Assembly: GCA_002343985.1 (NCBI GenBank)
Contig: DDTB01000026.1
Coordinates: forward strand, 124,360 to 188,359
DNA length: 64,000 bases
Reading direction: 5' to 3'
Source of the DNA: Chitinophagaceae bacterium UBA2375
Lineage (GTDB): Bacteria; Bacteroidota; Bacteroidia; Chitinophagales; Chitinophagaceae
Shown: positions 1 to 7,575 of the stretch, one piece after another
Layout: each line of letters begins with the position of its first letter
How positions within the stretch are numbered: position 1 is the first letter of the stretch
Translations under genes and position numbers: made by a program
Notes under the pieces: model-generated
What the model was told of the DNA's origin: nothing
Databases searched by the model: none
What the model saw: the letters and a program-made list of their open reading frames with translations, nothing else

Positions 1-1221
1 CGCTTTGTAGGCGCCGGCATCCAGTTTGCGTTTTGTTTCCTCAAAAGCTTTCAGCGTCAGTTCAATATCTTCATCGCTGTGCGCCGCTGTTGGGATGATC
101 CTGTAGATGATATCTCCTTTAGGGATCACCGGGTACACCACAATCGAGCAGAAAATGTGATAATTTTCACGCAAGTCCATCACCATTTGGGTGGCTTCAG
201 GCACATCGCCTTTCATGTAAATGGGCGTAACGGGTGAATTGGTATGGCCGATATCAAAGCCCCGGTCTTTCAGCCCCTGCTGCAGTTTGCGCACATTGCT
301 CCAGAGTTTTTCGCGCAGTTCGGGCATGGTCTTTACCATCTCCATCCGCTTCAGCATGCCTTCTACAATCAGCAATGGCAGGCTCTTCGCGAATATCTGG
401 GAACGCGTATTGTATCGCAGGTATTTGATCACGGCTTTCGGTCCGCTGATGAATGCGCCGATGCTGCCCATACTCTTTACGAAAGTGCTGAAATAAAGAT
501 CAATGCCGGCCTGGCAACCTTGTGCCTCATCGGCACCCGCGCCTGTTGGGCCCATATACCCAAAGCCATGCGCATCATCGATCAGTATGCGGAATTCATA
601 TTTATCCTTTAACGCTACAATTTCTTTCAGGATGCCTTGTTCGCCATCCATGCCAAACACACCTTCCGTAATCAGGAGGATGCCGCCGCCCTGTTTATTG
701 GCCATTTCCGTGGCCCTTTGTAATTGTTTCTCGCAATCGGCAATATCATTATGTTTGAACGCGTAGCGATGGCCCATGTGCAGGCGAACGCCGTCAACGA
801 TGCAGGCATGCGATTCGGCATCGTACACAATGACATCGCGGCGGTTCACCAGCGCGTCGATGCAGCTCATGATGCCCTGGTAACCAAAATTGAGCAACAT
901 GGTATCTTCCCTGCTCACAAATTCGCTGATCACTTTTTCGAGTTCTTCATGCTTGCTGGTATTGCCACTCATCATGCGTGCGCCCATTGGGTTACCCATG
1001 CCATATTTGGCAGCCGCTTCAGCGTCAACCTTGCGCACTTCCGGGTGGTTTACCAAACCGAGATAATTGTTCAGGCTCCATACAATCATGTCTTTCCCGC
1101 GAAATGTCATGCGTGGGCCAAGTTCGCCTTCAAGCTTCGGAAAAGCGAAATATCCATGCGCCCTGTCCATGTGCTGTCCGATAGGGCCGCCGTCTTTAAC
1201 CAGTTTCTCAAATACGTCCAT
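1..1221 (-). CDS. PLP-dependent alpha-oxoamine synthase, serine palmitoyltransferase-like (3' end outside window)
   Basis: Fold-type I pyridoxal-phosphate enzyme of the alpha-oxoamine synthase family, which condenses an amino acid with an acyl-CoA and releases CO2. Bacteroidota proteins with this N-terminus are usually taken as serine palmitoyltransferase, the first step of sphingolipid synthesis; 2-amino-3-ketobutyrate CoA ligase is the main alternative. From ATG at 1221 there are 407 open codons to the window edge, close to full family length (about 400-420), so few C-terminal residues are missing. Seen: SLNNYLG at residues 49-55, DDAHGFG at 214-220 (Asp and His contact the cofactor) and TFVKSMGS with Lys248 as the expected Schiff-base lysine. 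Divergent from the phosphatase gene. Family certain, substrate inferred. Confidence 0.85.
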   Translation of the reverse strand, partial: MDVFEKLVKDGGPIGQHMDRAHGYFAFPKLEGELGPRMTFRGKDMIVWSLNNYLGLVNHPEVRKVDAEAAAKYGMGNPMGARMMSGNTSKHEELEKVISEFVSREDTMLLNFGYQGIMSCIDALVNRRDVIVYDAESHACIVDGVRLHMGHRYAFKHNDIADCEKQLQRATEMANKQGGGILLITEGVFGMDGEQGILKEIVALKDKYEFRILIDDAHGFGYMGPTGAGADEAQGCQAGIDLYFSTFVKSMGSIGAFISGPKAVIKYLRYNTRSQIFAKSLPLLIVEGMLKRMEMVKTMPELREKLWSNVRKLQQGLKDRGFDIGHTNSPVTPIYMKGDVPEATQMVMDLRENYHIFCSIVVYPVIPKGDIIYRIIPTAAHSDEDIELTLKAFEETKRKLDAGAYKA

Positions 1222-1289
1222 AATGAATGTTTAATCTGTGATGGGCCTGAAGCCACTGAAATGGCCTTAGCAGGCCTGTTTTCCGGCTG

Positions 1290-1297
1290 CAAAAATA
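1290..1297 (-). promoter_or_regulatory. TAnnTTTG -7 element for the SPT-like gene
   Basis: On the minus strand this reads TATTTTTG, matching the Bacteroidota -7 consensus TAnnTTTG. It lies 69 bases before the start codon at 1221 and points toward it. No clear TTTG -33 box was found at the usual spacing. Confidence 0.5.
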
Positions 1298-1363
1298 CAG
1301 GATTAGCCTGAAACTGTTAACATTCGCTTCATGTATGCACGCTTGCCGGCTGCAGGGTTGTGG

Positions 1364-1371
1364 TATCTTTG
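1364..1371 (+). promoter_or_regulatory. TAnnTTTG -7 element for pafA
   Basis: TATCTTTG, a match to the Bacteroidota -7 consensus, with a TTG at 1343-1345 at roughly the spacing expected for a -33 box. It ends 14 bases before the ATG at 1386. This favours that start over an ATG at 1335, which would lie upstream of the promoter. Confidence 0.6.
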
Positions 1372-1385
1372 TTAAAAATTCGAGC

Positions 1386-3044
1386 ATGAGATTTTTGTTT
1401 TTACTGTTGGCCTTCTGGCAAGTAGGCCAAACTGCTGTAGCCCAGGCAGGCCAATCATCAACTTCATCTCCTAAAAAGTCCGTCAATAACGGGGTTGAGC
1501 GGCCGCGGCTGGTGGTTGGACTTGTTGTTGACCAGATGCGCTGGGATTACCTCTACCGCTACCAGCACCAATATGGCAAAGATGGGTTTAACCGCCTCCT
1601 CAATAAGGGTTTTAGTTATGAGCATGCCCTGATACCTTATACGCCTTCTGTTACTGCAGCGGGCCATACCAGTATTTATACGGGCACAGTACCGGCTTTT
1701 CACGGGATAATTTCCAATTACTGGATAGACAAGCGCAGCAACCGTTCGGTGTATTGCTCGGAGGATACCCTGGTTGCAGGTGTGGGCACCCAAAGCAAGG
1801 CGGGTAAGATGAGCCCGCGAAATATGCAGGTGCCGACGATATCGGATGAATTGAGGCTGGCAACTAATTTCAGAAGCCGCGTGTATGGTATTTCTTTAAA
1901 AGACAGGGGTGGGATTTTCCCTGCGGGATATAGCGGCAATGCCGCGTACTGGCTTGATGAATCAGGCAACTGGATCAGCAGCACCTGGTATATGAAGGAA
2001 CTCCCGAAATGGGTAAACCGGTTCAACGGCAGCAGGCGAGCAGACTCCCTGATGATGCGCAACTGGAACCTGTTGTTGCCTAAGGATGCATACGACCAAA
2101 GTGCCGAAGATGATAACCGCTACGAGAAAACCATTGTGCATGAAAAAACGGTCACTTTCCCGCATGAACTGGCCAGCCAGATCGGGAAGAACTATGAAGC
2201 TTTGCGCCAATCGCCCCATGGCAATACTTTGAGCATCGATTTCGCGAAAGAACTGATCCTGAATGAAAAATTGGGGGCATCGGGGCAAACGGATATGATT
2301 TGCCTGAGTTTGTCTTCACCCGACTATGCCGGTCACCAGTTTGGCACCCACTCGGTAGAAATGCAGGACTTGTACCTCAGGCTTGACCAGGACCTGGCTT
2401 CCTTCCTGACATTTTTGGATAGGGAGATAGGGGAAGGGAAGTACCTGCTTTTCCTGACCGCGGACCATGGCGTGTCTAATACACCTGCTTTTTTGGAAGA
2501 TCACCGCATCGCTACCGGCGCATTGCAATCATCGCAACTGGCCAAAGACATTAACGCGTATGTCGAATCTAAAACAGGCATACCTAAAGCTGTTCGCGGG
2601 ATTGTGGAGTACCAGGTGTACCTGAACCATATTTTATTGGACAGCCTGGAGGCGAAGAAAGATGATATCACGGAGATGGTTATACGCTATCTGAAAACGA
2701 GGGATGAAATTGTGACGGCTTTTTCTTATTCGGATATGGATGACCTGGTATTGCCCCAAGCATTGAAAGAGCAATTTGTAAGCGGATACAATGAAAAGCG
2801 CAGCGGCGATATCCAGTTTTTTTACAGGCCTTATGTGTCGGATGCGCGCATGACGGGCGCGGAGCACGGGTCATGGTATACGTATGACACACATATCCCC
2901 CTTGTCTGGTATGGATGGAATATTAAAAAGGGACGGTCAGGCAAAACGGTGTACATGACGGATATAGCGCCTACACTGGCTTACCTCCTGCGCATTCAAA
3001 TGCCCCCGGCAAGCATCGGGAAGGTGCTGGAGGGATTGGAGTAG
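1386..3044 (+). CDS. pafA: PafA-type alkaline phosphatase
   Basis: Secreted or periplasmic zinc alkaline phosphatase of the PafA type, which releases phosphate from a wide range of phosphomonoesters. Start chosen at ATG 1386: it gives a good signal peptide (residues 1-20, ending AVAQ) and follows a promoter element that an upstream ATG at 1335 would precede; length 552 residues, close to characterised PafA. Seen: metal Asp49 in VVDQMRWD, nucleophile Thr90 in TPSVTAAGH, Asn111, and the PafA signature K-x-R (Lys172, Arg174, in SLKDRGG). The spacing Thr90-Asn111-Lys172-Arg174 nearly matches that of PafA (79-100-162-164). Further zinc ligands are in YAGHQFGTHS, TADHGV and AEHGSW. Confidence 0.9.
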   Translation: MRFLFLLLAFWQVGQTAVAQAGQSSTSSPKKSVNNGVERPRLVVGLVVDQMRWDYLYRYQHQYGKDGFNRLLNKGFSYEHALIPYTPSVTAAGHTSIYTGTVPAFHGIISNYWIDKRSNRSVYCSEDTLVAGVGTQSKAGKMSPRNMQVPTISDELRLATNFRSRVYGISLKDRGGIFPAGYSGNAAYWLDESGNWISSTWYMKELPKWVNRFNGSRRADSLMMRNWNLLLPKDAYDQSAEDDNRYEKTIVHEKTVTFPHELASQIGKNYEALRQSPHGNTLSIDFAKELILNEKLGASGQTDMICLSLSSPDYAGHQFGTHSVEMQDLYLRLDQDLASFLTFLDREIGEGKYLLFLTADHGVSNTPAFLEDHRIATGALQSSQLAKDINAYVESKTGIPKAVRGIVEYQVYLNHILLDSLEAKKDDITEMVIRYLKTRDEIVTAFSYSDMDDLVLPQALKEQFVSGYNEKRSGDIQFFYRPYVSDARMTGAEHGSWYTYDTHIPLVWYGWNIKKGRSGKTVYMTDIAPTLAYLLRIQMPPASIGKVLEGLE

Positions 3045-3056
3045 GTTTGATATTTG

Positions 3057-3125
3057 GATGTGTGATGTGTGATGTGTGATGTATGATGTGTGATGTATGA
3101 TGTGTGATGTATGATGTGTGATGTA
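3057..3125. repeat. Tandem heptanucleotide repeat (GATGTGT/GATGTAT)
   Basis: About ten 7-base units alternating between GATGTGT and GATGTAT, starting 13 bases after the pafA stop codon. The pattern is regular enough to be a slippage-prone microsatellite. It lies outside coding sequence. Confidence 0.9.
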
Positions 3126-3164
3126 CGGTCTGCCATATTTTCTGCCTGTATCATGCTGTATGAC

Positions 3165-3230
3165 GACCCCGGAGGGGTCACATGATTATAGCAAACGATG
3201 CATACAAGCAACGCCGACCCCGGAGGGGTC
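3165..3230. repeat. Two copies of a GACCCCGGAGGGGTC palindrome (REP-like)
   Basis: The 15-base palindrome GACCCCGGAGGGGTC (six-base arms, three-base loop) occurs at 3165-3179 and 3216-3230, in the same orientation, 36 bases apart, between pafA and tRNA-Gln. From memory, closely similar GC-rich palindromes are scattered between genes in many Bacteroidota genomes. The arrangement resembles repetitive extragenic palindromes. No transposase is nearby. Confidence 0.8.
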
Positions 3231-3385
3231 GTATTATTTTGGCGATAGGGTAATCATATTCAGATTGGATACTAAGCATAAGACGCAACGTCCACACAAG
3301 AAGAAAATTTTCTGAGCATTAAAATCCCTGGCATCAATCAATACATCCAAAAAATAATGGGGAAATCAAGCGGAAGATGAGAAAG

Positions 3386-3456
3386 TTGGGTTACTAGGAT
3401 TCGAACCTAGACAGACAGAATCAAAATCTGTAGTGCTGCCGTTACACCATAACCCA
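3386..3456 (-). tRNA. tRNA-Gln (anticodon UUG)
   Basis: A 71-base cloverleaf with acceptor arms TGGGTTA/TAACCCA, discriminator A, T-loop GGTTCGAATCC, and anticodon loop TTTTGAT closed by ACAGA/TCTGT, giving anticodon TTG. CCA is not encoded. Confidence 0.97.
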
Positions 3457-3480
3457 ATCAAAGATTTCTCAATGGGAGTG

Positions 3481-3512
3481 CAAAAATAAGGGTTGTTCAA
3501 AAAAACTCCAAA
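3481..3512 (-). promoter_or_regulatory. Promoter for tRNA-Gln (TTTG-N20-TATTTTTG)
   Basis: Read on the minus strand, TTTG (3509-3512) and TATTTTTG (3481-3488) are 20 bases apart, matching the Bacteroidota -33/-7 promoter. The -7 box is 24 bases before the mature tRNA 5' end. Confidence 0.65.
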
Positions 3513-3556
3513 TGATTTTTAGGCCTATTTCCGGCCATATAATAAATGATTTACAA

Positions 3557-5656
3557 CTATTTTTTTGTGTAACGCAACCCGATAAAGCCCCTGATGCCCT
3601 GGTTGGGTGCATAGGCATAGGTTGGATCAAAAGTCAGGGCCCTTGGGTTTTCAGGGGTGGCCACCACCTGTCCATTGCCGTCAAACTGTACGAGTTTGTC
3701 AAATGGGTCGTGGGCGCGTGCAATGCTATTGGCCGGCGGCAAGCTGTTGAGCAAATTTTTGATGCCTCCGAAACATTCGAACCCTATTCCGAAGCCATAC
3801 CTCAACTGGATGCTTTGGTTGCTCCAGGCAGGCGACCTGCCGGGCCGGTCATCCAGCGGGCCAAGCAAGGGTAATATCATAGGGCCTGTCAGGTTGCCGT
3901 TATAATCAATATGCAGGTTCAGGCGGTGCAGGTGGTAACTCATCATCCAGGTAGCCGAATATTGTTCGGTTAGCGGTACCCTTTCGCGGTTCCCGTTTTT
4001 AGATACAGATACATCCAGCAGGGTGATTCCCGCATTTAGCGATAGCCTTCGTATACCCGTTGCTGTGATATTCAGGTTCGCGCCCCTTGATACCGCGGCC
4101 TGCCTGATATTTCTGTAAATGATTTTATTTGGGTCGGTTAAATAATCCGGCAGTATCCTGTTGTTGAAGTAGGTATAAAACAACCCTGCTTCAAGCATCA
4201 ACGCGTGATCATTGCCCAGGTTGAGCTTCTGCTGCAGGTTGGCCTGCACATTCCATGACCGTTCCGGTTTCAGGGTTTCTTCAAATTGAAGGGTACGCGC
4301 CCCCGTAAGGGCGGCATGGTCTTCCGTAAATACATTCGCCACACGGAAACCGTTGCCCGCGCCAATGCGCAATACGGTTTTTTCATGTGTGGATGTCCAT
4401 TTATAATTTGCCCGTACGGAACTAACCGCTCCGTGCAAGGGATGACGGTCGAGGCGAAGGCCCAATAGCAACCTGTGTTGTTTGTTAATGCGGATATCAT
4501 CCTGAACAAAGAGCCCGGGCAAAGCTGTTATGGCCGGCATATTCAACCACTGGTTTTGCTGCATTGCGGAAGTGGCGGGTGTGTTGTCGTCATACCAGGT
4601 ATACCTGTACCCAAGCCCGAGCAGGCCCTGGTGCTTCCCAATGTTTTTATGCCAACTGAGTTGCGCGAAACCGATCCATTGACGGGCTATATAAACGGTT
4701 TGCCCATAGACGCTGTTTTGGTCATGCCGGTTCAGACTGGCCTGCAGGTATATTTTTTCGTGTACGGGTAACTGGTAGTTGGCCATCATTTCCCAGCGGT
4801 TTGTATATATGCTTTCCCCGTAAATGCTATCGCCGCCCCTGAACCGCTTGTCCCAGTTCATTTCCCCTCCCCACCTGTCTTCATACACATACCTGGCGGC
4901 CCAGGTAAAATCCCTGTTATATTTCCTTTGCATTTTCCAACTGTTGAACACAGACAATCTTTTTTGCAGGCTGATATCTGTGAATCCATCCCCGTTCCTG
5001 TCTTTCGGGTCCTGGTAATGAAAATGGTTCATGCCAAGCAACCCACGGATTTTCTTTCCGGCTTTCCAGCGTACACCCAGGTCAATATTCAGGTCTTTCC
5101 AATTGCTGGAAAAGGTTTCCAGCGAAAATGCCGGGGCCTTGTCGGGCGATTTGGTGATGATATTGATCAGTCCAGCGACAGCTTCAGAACCATATAAAGC
5201 GGAGGCGGGGCCTTTCACCACTTCAATCCGTTCAATCAATGACTGGGGGATGCCATGCAAACCGTACACGGTGGCGAGCCCGCTCACAACAGGCATGCCA
5301 TCAATCATAACCAGCGTATACGGACCGTCTAAACCATTGATATGGATGCCTCCCGTATTGCACACATTGCAGGATATGGCAGGCCGTACACCGTTGATCA
5401 GCCCGAGTGATTCAAATATCGAAGGGGCTGGTTGCTGCCTGAGAAATGATGTGTGGTACAATTCCACCTGGACGGGGCTTTCCGCCCTCGACATCGGCCT
5501 CATGGTTCCGGATACCACCACTTCATGTAAAGTGGTTCCCTGATGGTTGTGGATGGAATCAGGCTGATCCCTGCGCAGGCTGTCTTGCTGGCCCATCACA
5601 TAGAATGGATTAGCCCATAAAAGCACCGCCGCCACCCAGGATATCAGTCTGCCCAT
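3557..5656 (-). CDS. TonB-dependent outer-membrane receptor, probably metal or metal-chelate uptake
   Basis: Outer-membrane 22-strand beta-barrel receptor that takes up a bound ligand using TonB energy. 699 residues: signal peptide to about residue 23 (ending YVMGQ), plug domain at roughly 45-170 with EVVVSG, GLDGPYTLVMIDG, IERIEVVKGP and SALYGSEAVAGLINI, then the barrel, ending in GLRYTKK. It lacks the N-terminal carboxypeptidase-regulatory-like domain of SusC proteins, so a siderophore, haem or metal receptor is more likely than a glycan importer. The plug has an uncommon CNVC pair in ISCNVCNTGG. Divergent from a DtxR-family regulator with a shared palindrome between them, so likely repressed when metal is plentiful. 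The metal is not known. Confidence 0.88.
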   Translation of the reverse strand: MGRLISWVAAVLLWANPFYVMGQQDSLRRDQPDSIHNHQGTTLHEVVVSGTMRPMSRAESPVQVELYHTSFLRQQPAPSIFESLGLINGVRPAISCNVCNTGGIHINGLDGPYTLVMIDGMPVVSGLATVYGLHGIPQSLIERIEVVKGPASALYGSEAVAGLINIITKSPDKAPAFSLETFSSNWKDLNIDLGVRWKAGKKIRGLLGMNHFHYQDPKDRNGDGFTDISLQKRLSVFNSWKMQRKYNRDFTWAARYVYEDRWGGEMNWDKRFRGGDSIYGESIYTNRWEMMANYQLPVHEKIYLQASLNRHDQNSVYGQTVYIARQWIGFAQLSWHKNIGKHQGLLGLGYRYTWYDDNTPATSAMQQNQWLNMPAITALPGLFVQDDIRINKQHRLLLGLRLDRHPLHGAVSSVRANYKWTSTHEKTVLRIGAGNGFRVANVFTEDHAALTGARTLQFEETLKPERSWNVQANLQQKLNLGNDHALMLEAGLFYTYFNNRILPDYLTDPNKIIYRNIRQAAVSRGANLNITATGIRRLSLNAGITLLDVSVSKNGNRERVPLTEQYSATWMMSYHLHRLNLHIDYNGNLTGPMILPLLGPLDDRPGRSPAWSNQSIQLRYGFGIGFECFGGIKNLLNSLPPANSIARAHDPFDKLVQFDGNGQVVATPENPRALTFDPTYAYAPNQGIRGFIGLRYTKK

Positions 5657-5675
5657 ATATATTAAGTTTGAAAAG

Positions 5676-5683
5676 CAAAAATA
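5676..5683 (-). promoter_or_regulatory. TAnnTTTG -7 element for the TonB receptor gene
   Basis: Minus-strand TATTTTTG lies 19 bases before the receptor start codon. The palindromic operator at 5689-5704 is immediately upstream, between the expected -33 and -7 boxes, where a bound repressor would block RNA polymerase. Confidence 0.55.
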
Positions 5684-5688
5684 TATAA

Positions 5689-5704
5689 TTTAGGTAAGCC
5701 TAAA
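5689..5704. promoter_or_regulatory. Predicted operator for the DtxR/MntR-family regulator
   Basis: TTTAGGTAAGCCTAAA: perfect six-base half-sites TTTAGG and CCTAAA around a four-base spacer, midway between the divergent receptor and regulator genes. It resembles DtxR/IdeR boxes (TTAGGTTAGCCTAA-like). It sits just upstream of the receptor -7 box and in the -33 region of the regulator gene, so one site could control both directions. Binding is inferred. Confidence 0.65.
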
Positions 5705-5726
5705 AATTAAATATCGGCAAACTATG

Positions 5727-5734
5727 TATTTTTG
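5727..5734 (+). promoter_or_regulatory. TAnnTTTG -7 element for the DtxR-family gene
   Basis: TATTTTTG ends only four bases before ATG 5739. If this is the active promoter, the transcript would start at or next to the start codon and have almost no leader. Confidence 0.45.
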
Positions 5735-5738
5735 ATGC

Positions 5739-6401
5739 ATGATATCGCTGACGGAAGAAAATTACCTGAAAGCCCTGTTTCACCTGAGTGCAGGGCAAGG
5801 GGGCAAGCGCGAAGCAGGCACTTCGGAACTGGCAGAGCATCTGTCGGTTAAACCTGCCAGTGTGCATGACATGCTGAAAAAACTCAAGGAAAAGAAACTG
5901 GTGGAGTATGAGAAATATGGGAAAATCAGTTTAACCACCTCGGGCAGGAACCGGGCGGTGGAAGTGATCCGCAAGCACCGTTTGTGGGAGACGTTTTTGT
6001 ATGATAAGCTTGGGTTTAACTGGGATGAAATCCATGAAGTGGCTGAACAGCTCGAACATATTCGGTCTGCCAAACTGATTGAGCGATTGGATAAATTCCT
6101 GGGTTACCCACGGGTTGACCCTCATGGCGATGTGATCCCCAATGCCAGGGGTGAATGGCCTAAACAGGTTAGGACAGCCTTAACGGAAGCAACTGTAGGG
6201 CAGGTCTATAAGGTTCTTGCGGTGCAGGATAATTCCCCGGTTTTTTTACAGCAGGTGATAAAATCAGGTTTAAAAATCGGGGCCAGGATCAGGCTGGTTG
6301 ACCGCAGTGCATTTGATGGCATGATGGAAATCAGTATCAACAGGTCAAGGCAGGCGATCAGCCGTGAAATGGGTGGCTGTATTTTCGTGACGGAATGTTA
6401 A
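5739..6401 (+). CDS. DtxR/MntR-family metal-dependent transcriptional regulator
   Basis: Cytoplasmic metal-sensing repressor, 220 residues. Domain order fits the long (three-domain) DtxR form: N-terminal winged helix at about 1-65 (TSELAEHLSVKPASVHDMLKKL), metal-binding dimerisation domain at about 66-145 (HRLWETFL, ACIDIC stretch around DEIHEVAEQLEHI), and a C-terminal SH3/FeoA-like domain from about 150. Divergent from the TonB receptor, with a palindromic operator between; the pair probably forms a metal-uptake switch that also controls itself. Iron versus manganese cannot be decided from sequence alone. Confidence 0.9.
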   Translation: MISLTEENYLKALFHLSAGQGGKREAGTSELAEHLSVKPASVHDMLKKLKEKKLVEYEKYGKISLTTSGRNRAVEVIRKHRLWETFLYDKLGFNWDEIHEVAEQLEHIRSAKLIERLDKFLGYPRVDPHGDVIPNARGEWPKQVRTALTEATVGQVYKVLAVQDNSPVFLQQVIKSGLKIGARIRLVDRSAFDGMMEISINRSRQAISREMGGCIFVTEC

Positions 6402-6433
6402 TATAATCGTAATTTGAACTTGCCATTCATGTT

Positions 6434-6465
6434 ACAATCCTTTACATAGAGGATTGTCTTTTTTT
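6434..6465. terminator. Terminator between convergent genes
   Basis: ACAATCCT (6434-6441) pairs with AGGATTGT (6450-6457) and is followed by a T-run on the plus strand. It ends the DtxR-family transcript. The stem overlaps the last codons and stop codon (6442-6444) of the convergent hydrolase gene. Confidence 0.75.
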
Positions 6466-7461
6466 GACCAATTGCTGAATGAACAGCACCGATTTCTCCA
6501 AAGCAAGTTGCCCTTCTTTCAGATCAAGGTTGAATTGGTATTCATGCGGGAGCCCCGGTTCATGGTTTGCTGGAAAAAACAGGCTGTCTGTTGGTACGCC
6601 AAGTGAAACTAATTTCCTGGAGAGTGACAAAGAATGGCTAAGCAAAGGGTCCTTATTTCCGGCAGAAATAAAACTTGCCGGAAAATGTGGGCCAAGGTAA
6701 TTCAGGATGGAAGCCGTTTGAAAATATGGATCCGCTGAGAAATTTTTTTTCCCACTGTAAGCCCACATGACAGTTTGGATAAACCCGCTGAAACTGCCAT
6801 TGCCATTCATCTGGTCGAGGTTGTACGGCCCGCAATACAACACTAAGCCAATCAATTGCGAGGGGCTTACTTTTGGTTTAAGTTTTACCAGATTGGCATA
6901 CTGTGCATCAGTGACAATGGCGGCAACCTGCGCGGCAACATGAGCGCCGCCGGAGTCGCCAGCCAGGACCAGCGTTGAGGTATCCACGCAAAACCTCTCC
7001 GCATGCCGCACAATATAGGCAAGCGCATCAAGGCTTTCTTTTACGGGTTGGGGGTAATTCGATTCCGGCGCGATGGAATAATCAATGGCTATTACGGTAA
7101 ATCCCTTTGCCGCAAGTATCTGCGCGTAATTGGAAACCTGTTTTTTGTTCCCGGAAATCAAGCCTCCGCCGTGAATCCATATGATGGCCGGTAATTTTTT
7201 TTGCTGTTTGTAGGCGGAGTCTGGGATATACACATCAAGGCGTGCATTTTTATTGGCATCATCAAATGATTCATCCAGGAAACTATGTAAACTTCCAGTC
7301 AGGTACCTGGCTAATCGTTCGTTGGTTTTATCGGCTTCCTTGTTAAAGGCGGCGCGAATAATCAATGCCTTTGGCCATGGGCTGAATGTAAATACCAGGT
7401 AAACCAGCACGGACGCAACCAATAAACCAATCAAAATCCTTTTCAACCACCTGTTTTTCAT
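6442..7461 (-). CDS. Alpha/beta-hydrolase, HSL-like esterase with N-terminal membrane anchor
   Basis: Predicted carboxylester hydrolase of the hormone-sensitive-lipase-like group, 339 residues. One hydrophobic segment at about residues 9-27 (uncleaved anchor or signal) puts the enzyme outside the inner membrane. Seen: oxyanion-hole motif HGGG in IWIHGGGL, nucleophile elbow GDSGG, a candidate catalytic Asp in NKDPLL and a candidate His in the segment NHEPGLPHEYQF. Substrate unknown. Its last codons are part of the terminator of the convergent gene. Not obviously in an operon: the cyanophycin synthetase gene on the same strand ends 115 bases upstream of it. Confidence 0.85.
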   Translation of the reverse strand: MKNRWLKRILIGLLVASVLVYLVFTFSPWPKALIIRAAFNKEADKTNERLARYLTGSLHSFLDESFDDANKNARLDVYIPDSAYKQQKKLPAIIWIHGGGLISGNKKQVSNYAQILAAKGFTVIAIDYSIAPESNYPQPVKESLDALAYIVRHAERFCVDTSTLVLAGDSGGAHVAAQVAAIVTDAQYANLVKLKPKVSPSQLIGLVLYCGPYNLDQMNGNGSFSGFIQTVMWAYSGKKNFSADPYFQTASILNYLGPHFPASFISAGNKDPLLSHSLSLSRKLVSLGVPTDSLFFPANHEPGLPHEYQFNLDLKEGQLALEKSVLFIQQLVKKRQSSM

Positions 7462-7575
7462 TGTTTGTATTGAATGATGATCAAAAAAAATGATGGCATC
7501 ATAAAGCCAACCAGTTGTGAATCGGCTGGCCAGTTATGCAGGGCTTGTTGGTACACGTAATTAAACGACCTATGT

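Noticed and set aside
1335..1385. Longer start for the PafA gene (ATG 1335)
   Set aside because: It precedes the predicted promoter and would bury the signal peptide; ATG 1386 is better.
3057..3125. Heptamer repeat considered as a CRISPR array
   Set aside because: Units are 7 bases with no spacers, and no cas genes are present.
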